Counted from the stretch's first letter, positions 1-5,672 are shown. The stretch is DNA of 5,672 nucleotides from Rhodobiaceae bacterium (GCA_002683515.1 NYTN01000083.1:1-5672); one strand, 5' to 3'. Numbers and translations are program-made. Notes: a model not told the origin generated them from the sequence alone.

Positions 1-294
1 ATCTGGCGCACTGGGCGTATGAGCTATGTGGATATAGGTTGGCCTTGGGGGCTAGTGTTACTTGGACTGCTTTCGCTTATTTATAGTGACGGCTACTGGC
101 TGCGCTCTTTTATGATAAGTGCGGTGGTAATACTGGTTGGGCTGCGTATGGGGCTGGGTGCGGTGAATATGTGGCGGCTAGAGTTGTTACAGAAGGAGTT
201 TCCACGCTATCAATACCACCAATACCCTGACCGCAGCCCCAAATATCTTTCCATGCTTTGGCATCCGTATTTCCGCCAGAACCAAAATTCATAG
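1..294 (+). CDS. DUF1295 / steroid 5-alpha-reductase-like membrane protein, 5' partial and 3' disrupted
   Basis: The reading frame is open from base 1, so the gene starts upstream of the window; the ATG at 19 is probably internal. The visible frame (97 codons) starts IWRTGRMSYVDIGWPWG, which resembles the early DUF1295 motif (a polar turn, then VD.GW). It has two hydrophobic segments at about visible residues 14-28 and 37-55, separated by SDGYWLR, then GLRMGLGAV and a charged stretch ending EFPRYQY (residues 66-72). DUF1295 proteins are integral membrane proteins of about 250 or more residues, related to steroid 5-alpha reductases and isoprenylcysteine methyltransferases; their substrates are mostly unknown. 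After PRYQY the resemblance stops and the last ~25 codons are the antisense of the nitronate monooxygenase gene, ending at TAG 292-294. Most of the expected C-terminal half, including the likely cofactor-binding region, is therefore missing. Family assignment is from memory of motifs and is fairly sure; the product is probably non-functional. Confidence 0.62.
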   Translation: MWRTGRMSYVDIGWPWGLVLLGLLSLIYSDGYWLRSFMISAVVILVGLRMGLGAVNMWRLELLQKEFPRYQYHQYPDRSPKYLSMLWHPYFRQNQNS

Positions 295-1090
295 AGGTTT
301 TGTCTGCTTCAGGTAAATTATCTGGATCAAAACCAGCTTTACTGACTGAGGGTTTTAAGTAGTTTCCGTGAACGCCTGTAAACAATGATGAATAGACAAT
401 GTCATCGGCAGCGGAGTCCACCAACATTTGTTTGTACTCTTCTTCCGCATTCGCTTCTTTGGTTGCGATGAAGCGGGAGCCGATATAAGCTAAATCAGCT
501 CCCATAGCGAGGGCTGAGGCTACACAGAATCCGTCACCAATTGCTCCAGAAAGTAAGATTGTTCCGTCAAACCACTTTTTAACCTCGCGAACAATTGCAA
601 ATGGGCTCAACGTGCCTGCGTGACCGCCTGCCCCTGCGGCGACCAGAATCAGGCCATCAACACCATCCTCAGCAGCTTTACGAGCATGACGCATATTAAT
701 GACATCATGATAAACCAATCCCCCGTAGCTGTGGGCTGCCTCCACGATTTCTTGAGGCGGGCGAAGGCTAGTGATGATAATCGGCACTTTTTCTTCTACA
801 CATGTTTCCATGTCTGGGATAAGGCGGTCATTTGTAATGTGGCAAATCTGATTGACTGCAAAAGGTGCAATTTTGGCTGTAGGGTTTTCTTCTTTATAAG
901 CCGCGAGATCATCTTTAATTTCTCTAATCCAATCCTTCAACAGTGATTGAGGTCGAGCGTTAAGCGCTGGAAACGAACCGACAATGCCTGCTTTACACTG
1001 TGCTGATACCAGCGTTGGGTTTGAAACTATGAACATGGGCGACCCAATGACAGGGAGGCGCAAATTATTCTTTAAAATATCTGGTAACAT
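110..1090 (-). CDS. Nitronate monooxygenase (2-nitropropane dioxygenase family), C-terminal tail replaced
   Basis: This is an FMN-dependent TIM-barrel enzyme of 326 codons that by family oxidises alkyl nitronates such as propionate 3-nitronate. It is cytosolic. Diagnostic stretches are the N-terminal GSPMF (residues 16-20) and QCKAGIVGSFPALNARP (31-47), the central GAGGHAG with its conserved histidine H157 (153-159), the flavin-phosphate glycines of SGAIGDG (181-187), GADLAYIGSRFIAT (197-210), and the C-terminal AWKDIWGCGQGIGG (279-292). The start at 1090 is supported by an AAGGGAA ribosome binding site six bases upstream and by the standard N-terminus. Family members usually end with an amphipathic helix shortly after GQG.G. 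Here, from about residue 294, the frame instead runs 32 residues through the antisense of the DUF1295 gene and gives a proline- and alanine-rich tail. The barrel core is intact, so activity is possible. The gene is the last of a minus-strand series, 97 nt after the serine hydrolase. Family is certain; the true substrate is not. Confidence 0.9.
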   Translation of the reverse strand: MLPDILKNNLRLPVIGSPMFIVSNPTLVSAQCKAGIVGSFPALNARPQSLLKDWIREIKDDLAAYKEENPTAKIAPFAVNQICHITNDRLIPDMETCVEEKVPIIITSLRPPQEIVEAAHSYGGLVYHDVINMRHARKAAEDGVDGLILVAAGAGGHAGTLSPFAIVREVKKWFDGTILLSGAIGDGFCVASALAMGADLAYIGSRFIATKEANAEEEYKQMLVDSAADDIVYSSLFTGVHGNYLKPSVSKAGFDPDNLPEADKTSMNFGSGGNTDAKAWKDIWGCGQGIGGIDSVETPSVTTLAATYSPHPAPYAAQPVLPPHLS

Positions 1091-1096
1091 TTTTAA

Positions 1097-1103
1097 TTCC
1101 CTT
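1097..1103 (-). promoter_or_regulatory. Ribosome binding site of the nitronate monooxygenase
   Basis: The minus strand reads AAGGGAA six bases before the ATG at 1090. It is the clearest Shine-Dalgarno-like site in the window and fixes the start of this gene. It also shows that this gene can initiate translation independently of the hydrolase upstream. Confidence 0.6.
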
Positions 1104-1158
1104 AAAATCTTTTAGTAACTTAATCAGAGAAACCTTGCTGGCAACAAAAAATTAACAG

Positions 1159-1172
1159 TTAGATAAATCTAA
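1159..1172. repeat. Short palindrome between hydrolase and nitronate monooxygenase genes
   Basis: The plus strand reads TTAGATAAATCTAA: arms TTAGAT (1159-1164) and ATCTAA (1167-1172) around a 2-base centre. It lies in the 97-base gap 1091-1187, the longest gap inside the minus-strand gene series, 15 bases after the hydrolase stop. On the transcribed strand an AT-rich, T-containing stretch follows (ATTTTTTG), so it might be a weak terminator, but with the realistic 4-base loop the stem is only five pairs and contains a single G-C pair. A protein-binding dyad is equally possible. I see no convincing -35/-10 promoter pair in the gap. Confidence 0.3.
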
Positions 1173-1187
1173 ATTTTTGGCTTCGTT

Positions 1188-2423
1188 TTATTTTAAAGCC
1201 CTATAGACAATTTCTTTTAATTCTGTGCGAATGGGATAAATCCCGTATGGAACAATCTGGGTCATCAAAATAACACTGATTTTTTCGATTGGGTCTATGA
1301 AGAAATAGGTATTTCCCAACCCGCCCCACGAATAAGTACCTCTGGAGGCATAATTACCTTGAGACGTTGGATCTGTGATAATGGACCAGCTAATGCCAAA
1401 TCCCGTACCTTCCATATCACTTTCACTAAAATTACAGGCGGCTTTTTCTTTCATGGTTGCGCCACCGGGCAATTGATTGGACCGCATGATATCCAGTGTT
1501 TGTTTGGATAAAAGTGTCGAACCATTGACCGTTCCATTGCTTTCGAGCATATGGCAGAATTTATAATAATCAGTCAGGGTGGAAAGCAAGCCCCCTCCAC
1601 CACCTAACATTTCTGCTGGCTTTAAGAAGGTCGTTTCCCGTCCGCGATCAATGCACCGGATAAGGTCTTTGCGATGATCTTTAAAATAAAGATGTGTCAT
1701 GCGATCGGCTTTATGTGCAGGAAGGGTGAAGCCAGTATCCTTCATATTGAGTGGTTCAAAAACTTCCTCATGTAAAATTTTGTCGAGAGATTTTCCGCTT
1801 ACGACTTCCATGATGCGCCCGACAACATCCAGCGAGAATGAATAATTCCATTTTTCGCCAGGCGTAAATAAAATAGGCATTACCGCAATCTCATTTACAA
1901 ACTCTTCAACTGAAGGACGGCAAGCTCTCCCTCCGGTAAGTTGTTTGCGTCGATAAAGTGCATCTATAGGGTGTTCCCCTAAAAAGTCGTAAGTCAGGCC
2001 TGATTGATGGGTCAACAAATCAAAGACAGTGATATCTTTTTCTGATGGTCGTGTTGTGTACTCTCGTGTATCGCCCGATACCCAGACTTGAGGGTCCTTA
2101 AAAGCGGGAATGTAGTCTTTTACTTTGTCATCCAGATTAATTTGCCCACGTTCCACAAAACGCATCATTGCAAATGCAGTTATTGGCTTTGACATGGAGT
2201 AGATGCGGTAGATACTGTCTTCTTTGAGCGGGAATGCAGACTCTTTTTCATCCCCCATAGCACTGTAACCAGTGTGATAAATGCCTGCAATTTCTCGATT
2301 TCTAGCTATCAGAACTGAAAACCCAGATAGCTTGCCGCTATCAACATACTTAGTCGATAGATCATTGAGAGTGAGGCTGAGGTATTCGGAGTCAAAACCG
2401 TAATGGGAGATATTTTCAAGCAT
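1188..2423 (-). CDS. Serine hydrolase, beta-lactamase family (class C / family VIII esterase-like)
   Basis: This 411-residue protein has the penicillin-binding / class C beta-lactamase fold (Beta-lactamase domain, about residues 20-405). The nucleophile motif SxxK is S76-M-S-K79 within YRIYSMSKPITAF. The second motif is Y194-S-F in GEKWNYSFSLDVVGR. In the third position it has S-W366-G-G instead of the KTG of true beta-lactamases, the pattern typical of family VIII carboxylesterases such as EstB. Other family stretches are LLTHQSGLTY (136-145), the P-L-N-M-K-D-T-G-F turn (224-232) and a glycine-rich loop EMLGGGGGL (271-279). There is no signal peptide at the N-terminus, so it is probably cytoplasmic, which argues for an esterase or peptidase-like hydrolase rather than antibiotic resistance. 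The start lies 9 bases after the oligopeptidase B stop, with no Shine-Dalgarno sequence, suggesting translational coupling. Family is sure; substrate is unknown. Confidence 0.9.
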   Translation of the reverse strand: MLENISHYGFDSEYLSLTLNDLSTKYVDSGKLSGFSVLIARNREIAGIYHTGYSAMGDEKESAFPLKEDSIYRIYSMSKPITAFAMMRFVERGQINLDDKVKDYIPAFKDPQVWVSGDTREYTTRPSEKDITVFDLLTHQSGLTYDFLGEHPIDALYRRKQLTGGRACRPSVEEFVNEIAVMPILFTPGEKWNYSFSLDVVGRIMEVVSGKSLDKILHEEVFEPLNMKDTGFTLPAHKADRMTHLYFKDHRKDLIRCIDRGRETTFLKPAEMLGGGGGLLSTLTDYYKFCHMLESNGTVNGSTLLSKQTLDIMRSNQLPGGATMKEKAACNFSESDMEGTGFGISWSIITDPTSQGNYASRGTYSWGGLGNTYFFIDPIEKISVILMTQIVPYGIYPIRTELKEIVYRALK

Positions 2424-2448
2424 TGAGATTAATTAGTCATTTATCTCA
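2424..2448 (-). promoter_or_regulatory. Hairpin around the oligopeptidase B stop, abutting the hydrolase start
   Basis: On the minus strand TGAGAT (2448-2443) pairs with ATCTCA (2429-2424), six perfect pairs around a 13-base loop. The TAA stop of oligopeptidase B lies in the loop and the 3' arm touches the ATG of the next gene. With no Shine-Dalgarno present, a terminating ribosome would open this stem and could reinitiate directly. The pairing is seen in the sequence; the coupling role is inferred, and a 6-bp repeat can occur by chance. Confidence 0.35.
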
Positions 2449-4535
2449 TGGATTGAAAGTACAAATGAATAAACCAATGCAAGTTCCCCGAGTTGGTTAA
2501 ATCGTCCGGATTTTCCTCCATGCCCTGCTGACATTTCAGTTCTTAATAAAGTTAAACCATCATCCGTGCGTTTGTCTCGTAATCTGGCCACCCATTTTGC
2601 TGGCTCCCAATACGTTACACGCGGATCCGTTAGGCCTGCTGTGGCGAGTATATGAGGATAGGCTGTTTCAGAAATGTTTTCATATGGCGCATATTCTGAA
2701 ATTGTTTGATAATCCAAAGCACTTAAAATCGGGTTTCCCCATTCTGGCCATTCTGGAGGTGTGAGAGGAAGTGTATCATCCAGCATGGTGTTTAAAACAT
2801 CGACAAAAGGTACTTCAGCTATTGCGCCACAGAATAAGTCTGGAGATAGATTCAGTGTTGCTCCCACGAGAAGCCCGCCCGCGCTTCCGCCATGAATGGT
2901 GATGTTGCCTTTTTGTGCGAGCTTGTTATCGATGAGATACTGTGCCGCGGCAGCAAAATCCTTGAAGCTGTTAGTTTTATTTTCCTTACGCCCCTGTGAA
3001 AACCAGTCAAAACCCATTTCTTTACCGCCACGAATATGGGCAATAGCGTAAATAAAGCCCCGATCTACTAGAGATAAGCGATTACCCGAAAAGCTGGCCG
3101 GAATTGAAATACCATAGGCACCATATCCATAAAGCAGGACAGGTGCGGTTCCATCTAATGGTGTATCTTTGTGACAGAGCAGGGTGATTGGAATTTCCTG
3201 CTCCTCATTCGCGATTGGTGCCCATAGGCGTTTTGTTAAATAATCCTGAGCGTTATGACCAGATGGAACAGATTGTTCGTAGACCATATTTCTTTCGCCG
3301 GATGACATGTCGTAATCGAATATTTGCCTCGGAGTAGTCATTGAAGAGTAAACAAACCTGACCATATTCGTATAATATTCAAGCCCAGTATCGAGAGGCA
3401 CATCGTAGGCGGCTTCTTCGAAAGCGATTTCAGTTACCGAATTTGTCTCAGTCGATAAAATTTTAATTTTTGGGAGTGCTTTTTCCCTATATAGCCAGAC
3501 AATAAAATTCTCATAAGCTGCTACTTCTAGAATAAGCGCACCTTTTTTGTGAGGAACGAGTTCGTGCCATTTATCGGGTGTGTCAATATCTGCCCACATT
3601 AGACGAAAATCAACTGCATCTTTATTCGTCAGGATGATAAGTCTGTTACGTTGGGGGTCATGGCTAACATCATATTCGATATGCGGCTTCCTAAGGGCAA
3701 TCGGAACAGGTTTCTGCTCCGGCTTAGTTGCGTCAATCATATGAACTTCTGAGGTTTCATGGTCATGAGAGGAAATGAATATCAACTCTTCGCTTCTAGA
3801 TTGTGAGATTGAAACGAAGAATCCGGCATCAGCCTCTTCATAGACAATCACATCATCGGCTTGCTCAGTACCTAGTTTATGGCGCATGACTTTGCTTGGT
3901 CTATGATTTTTATCCAATAAAATGTAGAATATAAACTGCGTATCAATAGACCAGGCTAAAGAGCCGGAAGTGTTGGTAAGAGTATCGGGTAAATCCGTAT
4001 CTGCTGAAATATTCTTGATTTTTAAAGTGAAATACTCCGAGCCTTTGGGGTCGTGGGACCATGCAAGATATTCCTGTCGAGGGCTAGTAGCTGTCCCGCC
4101 TAATTTAAAATAATCCAGACCTGCAGCTTCTTTGTTGGCGTCCAGAACAATGTCAGGGATATTATTCGCATGCGCAGAAGTTTTGCTTTGACGGCAGATT
4201 TGTTGATGCTCTTGTCCAGTTTCATATTTAGAGAACCATACCCAATCACCTTTCGAGGTGGGCGGAGATGTATCATTTTCCTTAACCCTACCACGCATTT
4301 CCTTATAAATTTTTTGGCGAAGGGCTTCTTTGGTATATAAAACTGCATCTGTATAGTTGTTTTCAGACACTAAATGTTCATGGATATCTGAACGAAGCTT
4401 GTCGGGATTGCGGAGCACTTCCTGCCAGTTGTCATCCCGCATCCAAGCATATTCATCATTTCTGGTAATTGTGTGCCGTGTATTGGTAGTGTTAATTTTT
4501 TTTGCAACCGGCGGACGAGGTCGCGGCTCATTCAT
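2433..4535 (-). CDS. ptrB: Oligopeptidase B (S9A prolyl oligopeptidase family)
   Basis: This cytosolic serine peptidase cleaves short peptides after basic residues. With the ATG at 4535 it has 700 residues, close to the family's usual length. Order of parts: N-terminal PPVAKK (8-13) and EYAWMRDD (28-35), typical of the family; a seven-bladed propeller (about 70-400) with the YETGQEHQQICR strand; then the alpha/beta hydrolase domain with YGYGAYG (469-475) and HIRGGKEMG (500-508). The catalytic triad is S551 in GGSAGG, D637 in GLTDPRVTYWEPAKW and H672 in SAGHGGKSGRF. The segment EWPEWGNP (595-602) matches the E. coli region that binds the P1 arginine, with the first glutamate kept and the residue two further along now proline. 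A longer frame reaches to 4640, but its extra 35 residues overlay the conserved catalytic end of MsrB, so I chose 4535. That ATG overlaps the msrB stop by 8 nt (ATGAATGA), which implies coupling. The hydrolase gene follows 9 nt after the stop. Confidence 0.93.
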   Translation of the reverse strand: MNEPRPRPPVAKKINTTNTRHTITRNDEYAWMRDDNWQEVLRNPDKLRSDIHEHLVSENNYTDAVLYTKEALRQKIYKEMRGRVKENDTSPPTSKGDWVWFSKYETGQEHQQICRQSKTSAHANNIPDIVLDANKEAAGLDYFKLGGTATSPRQEYLAWSHDPKGSEYFTLKIKNISADTDLPDTLTNTSGSLAWSIDTQFIFYILLDKNHRPSKVMRHKLGTEQADDVIVYEEADAGFFVSISQSRSEELIFISSHDHETSEVHMIDATKPEQKPVPIALRKPHIEYDVSHDPQRNRLIILTNKDAVDFRLMWADIDTPDKWHELVPHKKGALILEVAAYENFIVWLYREKALPKIKILSTETNSVTEIAFEEAAYDVPLDTGLEYYTNMVRFVYSSMTTPRQIFDYDMSSGERNMVYEQSVPSGHNAQDYLTKRLWAPIANEEQEIPITLLCHKDTPLDGTAPVLLYGYGAYGISIPASFSGNRLSLVDRGFIYAIAHIRGGKEMGFDWFSQGRKENKTNSFKDFAAAAQYLIDNKLAQKGNITIHGGSAGGLLVGATLNLSPDLFCGAIAEVPFVDVLNTMLDDTLPLTPPEWPEWGNPILSALDYQTISEYAPYENISETAYPHILATAGLTDPRVTYWEPAKWVARLRDKRTDDGLTLLRTEMSAGHGGKSGRFNQLGELALVYSFVLSIHEIND

Positions 4536-4956
4536 CGCTATGATTGTCCGCTTTTTTATTAAGTGCCGTTCCGTTAATACAATAGCGAAGGCCCGTTGGC
4601 TGTGGGCCATCAGGAAACACATGACCAAGATGCGCACCACATTGACTGCAGAGAACCTCGGTTCTTGTCATGCCATGCGAAGTATCGGAATGTTCAGCGA
4701 CATTTTCTGAGTTAACAGGCTGAAAAAAACTCGGCCACCCAGTGCCGCTATCAAACTTGGTTTGAGATGAAAAAAGTGGCGTGTCGCAACAAATACAATG
4801 AAAAACACAATTAGATTTGTCGTCGAGGTGAGGCCCCTTGAAAGGCATTTCGGTGCCCGCTTCCCGCGTCACATAATATTGCTCTGGAGAGAGCTTTTCC
4901 AACCATTCATCTTGCGATTTATGGATAGGCCATTTTTTAATAGTGTCAGAAGTCAT
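4528..4956 (-). CDS. msrB: Peptide methionine-R-sulfoxide reductase MsrB
   Basis: This 142-residue enzyme reduces the R form of methionine sulfoxide in proteins, normally recycled by thioredoxin in the cytosol; no signal peptide is seen. The SelR domain covers about residues 17-135: LSPEQYYVTREAGTEMPF (22-39), the zinc pairs C54-I-C-C57 and C103-S-Q-C106, KFDSGTGWPSF (67-77), GHVFPDG (111-117), and the catalytic cysteine C126 in RYCING. Position 72, which is cysteine in enzymes such as E. coli MsrB (SGCGWPSF) and serves as resolving cysteine, is threonine here, so a different recycling route is expected; C50 and C56 are extra cysteines near the zinc site. The start ATG at 4956 gives the usual length but has only AGGA two bases upstream, too close for a normal ribosome binding site. 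It is the first gene of the tight minus-strand cluster, overlaps oligopeptidase B by 8 nt, and is divergent from the DUF6456-like gene. Confidence 0.95.
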   Translation of the reverse strand: MTSDTIKKWPIHKSQDEWLEKLSPEQYYVTREAGTEMPFKGPHLDDKSNCVFHCICCDTPLFSSQTKFDSGTGWPSFFQPVNSENVAEHSDTSHGMTRTEVLCSQCGAHLGHVFPDGPQPTGLRYCINGTALNKKADNHSDE

Positions 4957-4999
4957 ATCCTATGATGCCACAATTCAAAGTTGATGGGGACATTTTTTT

Positions 5000-5009
5000 G
5001 GCAATTGCC
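5000..5009. promoter_or_regulatory. Palindrome in the divergent msrB / DUF6456 interval
   Basis: GGCAATTGCC is a perfect 10-base dyad in the short interval (4957-5025) between the divergent starts of msrB and the DUF6456-like gene, following a run of seven T. Its place would suit an operator acting on either gene, but no clear -35/-10 boxes accompany it and a single 10-base palindrome may be chance. Confidence 0.2.
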
Positions 5010-5025
5010 GACATGAAACTATTTG

Positions 5026-5352
5026 ATGGTTCTGATGGATTTTAGGCGGGCGTCTGCGCAAGAAGGGCTACGTGCCGGTCATGAATATTCGAATGTTCCG
5101 AGTACGGTTTTAGATGCACTGAAGATTTTACATAAAGCAGTAGACACGGTTAGTAAGGATTTAGACGAGGTGTTGGTTACAACTTTTTGTCTTAACGTTG
5201 TTCTTGTCGAAATGCAGAAAAAGCTTGGTTGGTCAAATCCTTTAGAAAAGCTGGTTCTTAAAATTGCCCTACGACGTTTAGCGAAACATTATGGTTATTT
5301 GCTATCATCAAGGGCTTCAGCATCTGCTCGAATTCTAGAAACCATTGCATAG
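5026..5352 (+). CDS. DUF6456-like small protein, possibly N-terminally truncated
   Basis: This frame encodes 108 residues from the ATG at 5026; a TTG at 5023 and an ATG at 5035 are alternative starts and none has a good ribosome binding site. The part from about residue 30 to 92 resembles the C-terminal DUF6456 domain of alphaproteobacterial proteins that often carry a helix-turn-helix at their N-terminus: a helix around VLDALKILHKAVDTV, a cysteine-containing TTFCLNVVLVEMQKKLGW, then EKLVLKIALRRLAKHYGY. The segment SAQEGLRAGHEY near the start is like the E-A-G-E-R-L-R-x-D-[FY] region just before that domain, with a shortened linker. The usual family member is longer. A 27-codon frame at 4962-5045 ends just where this one begins to look family-like, so a frameshift may have split the gene. 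The last 19 codons run antisense through the end of sufE. Function of the family is unknown; a regulatory role is only suggested by its DNA-binding relatives. Confidence 0.6.
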   Translation: MVLMDFRRASAQEGLRAGHEYSNVPSTVLDALKILHKAVDTVSKDLDEVLVTTFCLNVVLVEMQKKLGWSNPLEKLVLKIALRRLAKHYGYLLSSRASASARILETIA

Positions 5353-5672
5353 AAACCATTCGATCTTTGGGGGGTTAAATGATCTTTGAGACCGAGTTTT
5401 TCAAAAATAGCTTGGGCGTTAATTTTCATTATTTCCTGTGCAGATTTACCTGAAAAAATAGAAAGCAAAATTGCGACAAGCCCCTTGACGATATGCGCGT
5501 CACTATCACCTCTGAATTGAATTTCGTCAGACGATCCATCAGATACAAGCCAAACCTGACTTACACACCCAGGGACTTTGTTGACGTCATTATGCTCTTC
5601 GTCTGACAGAGGCTCAAGACCAGCCCCAAGTTCAATAATAAACTTGTACCTATCTTCCCAATCATCAAAAAG
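5295..5672 (-). CDS. sufE: Cysteine desulfuration protein SufE, N-terminus beyond the window
   Basis: The frame is open at the right window edge and ends at TAA 5297-5295; 125 residues are visible, starting LFDDWEDRYKFIIELG, so about 15 residues are missing compared with E. coli SufE. SufE accepts persulfide sulfur from the cysteine desulfurase SufS and passes it to the SufBCD scaffold for iron-sulfur cluster assembly in the cytosol. The acceptor cysteine is visible residue 36 in KVPGCVSQVWLV, matching C51 of the E. coli protein. Further family stretches are FRGDSDAHIVKGL (53-65), LLSIFSGK (69-76), and the C-terminal FEKLGLKDHLTPQRSNGFYAMV (90-111), all in the expected order. No other suf genes are in view. 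It is convergent with the DUF6456-like gene and overlaps it by 58 bases (5295-5352), leaving no room for a separate terminator. Identification is firm. Confidence 0.95.
   Translation of the reverse strand, partial: LFDDWEDRYKFIIELGAGLEPLSDEEHNDVNKVPGCVSQVWLVSDGSSDEIQFRGDSDAHIVKGLVAILLSIFSGKSAQEIMKINAQAIFEKLGLKDHLTPQRSNGFYAMVSRIRADAEALDDSK

Noticed and set aside
209..226. Short direct repeat (ATCAATACC / ACCAATACC) as a possible attachment or insertion-site duplication.
   Set aside because: It mostly codes the Gly-Ile-Gly-Gly-Ile stretch of the nitronate monooxygenase, where similar codons give the repeat; no mobile element lies beside it.
620..946. Plus-strand frame of 108 codons.
   Set aside because: It is wholly antisense to the conserved core of the nitronate monooxygenase and shows no family features.
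1188..2423. Antibiotic-resistance beta-lactamase.
   Set aside because: The third active-site motif is WGG rather than KTG and there is no signal peptide; a family VIII esterase-like hydrolase is the better call.
2852..3043. Minus-strand frame of 63 codons.
   Set aside because: It is an alternative frame inside the catalytic domain of oligopeptidase B, where the triad serine motif is coded.
4100..4348. Minus-strand frame of 82 codons.
   Set aside because: It is an alternative frame inside the oligopeptidase B N-terminal and propeller region; composition is lysine/arginine-rich shadow sequence.
4536..4640. Upstream extension of oligopeptidase B by 35 residues, looking a little like a signal peptide (MVRILVMCFLMAHSQRAFA).
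   Set aside because: It is another frame of the conserved MsrB segment around GHVFPDG and RYCING. Family members begin near PPVAKK, and the ATG at 4535 in an ATGAATGA overlap fits better.
4357..4710. Plus-strand frame of 117 codons.
   Set aside because: It is antisense to the junction of msrB and oligopeptidase B, both firmly identified.

Overview
The window looks like a chromosomal stretch from an AT-rich alphaproteobacterium, possibly marine or from a metagenome. The best lineage clue is a sufE gene lying convergent to a gene for a DUF6456-type protein, a neighbourhood I associate with Alphaproteobacteria. All genes are of ordinary chromosomal types. I see no transposase, phage gene, tRNA, rRNA, CRISPR array or toxin-antitoxin pair.

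Layout from left to right. (1) Positions 1-294 (+): a DUF1295 / steroid-5-alpha-reductase-like membrane protein, open at the left window edge. Its recognisable sequence stops abruptly near 210-216. (2) Positions 110-1090 (-): an FMN-dependent nitronate monooxygenase. Its family-like C-terminus ends at the same place, and its last ~32 codons are the antisense of the DUF1295 gene. (3) Positions 1188-2423 (-): a serine hydrolase of the beta-lactamase / family VIII esterase fold. (4) Positions 2433-4535 (-): oligopeptidase B (S9A prolyl oligopeptidase family). (5) Positions 4528-4956 (-): peptide methionine-R-sulfoxide reductase MsrB. (6) Positions 5026-5352 (+): a small DUF6456-like protein, perhaps lacking part of its N-terminus through a frameshift. 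(7) Positions 5295-5672 (-): the cysteine-desulfurase partner SufE, cut at its N-terminus by the right window edge.

The four central minus-strand genes read msrB > oligopeptidase B > serine hydrolase > nitronate monooxygenase. The first three are tightly packed (8-nt overlap, then 9-nt gap) and are probably co-transcribed and translationally coupled. The fourth follows after 97 nt with its own good ribosome binding site. A loose theme of protein and oxidative-damage housekeeping (methionine repair, peptide clearance, nitronate oxidation, nearby Fe-S assembly) is an inference from neighbourhood only.

I do not see a new biological system. The most notable item is the junction near 208-220, where two convergent genes both lose their family-like 3' ends at a few shared bases. 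It reads as a deletion or inversion breakpoint, or an assembly chimera. Secondary points are a hairpin around the oligopeptidase stop and next start, a missing canonical resolving cysteine in MsrB, and a possible frameshift at the head of the DUF6456 gene.
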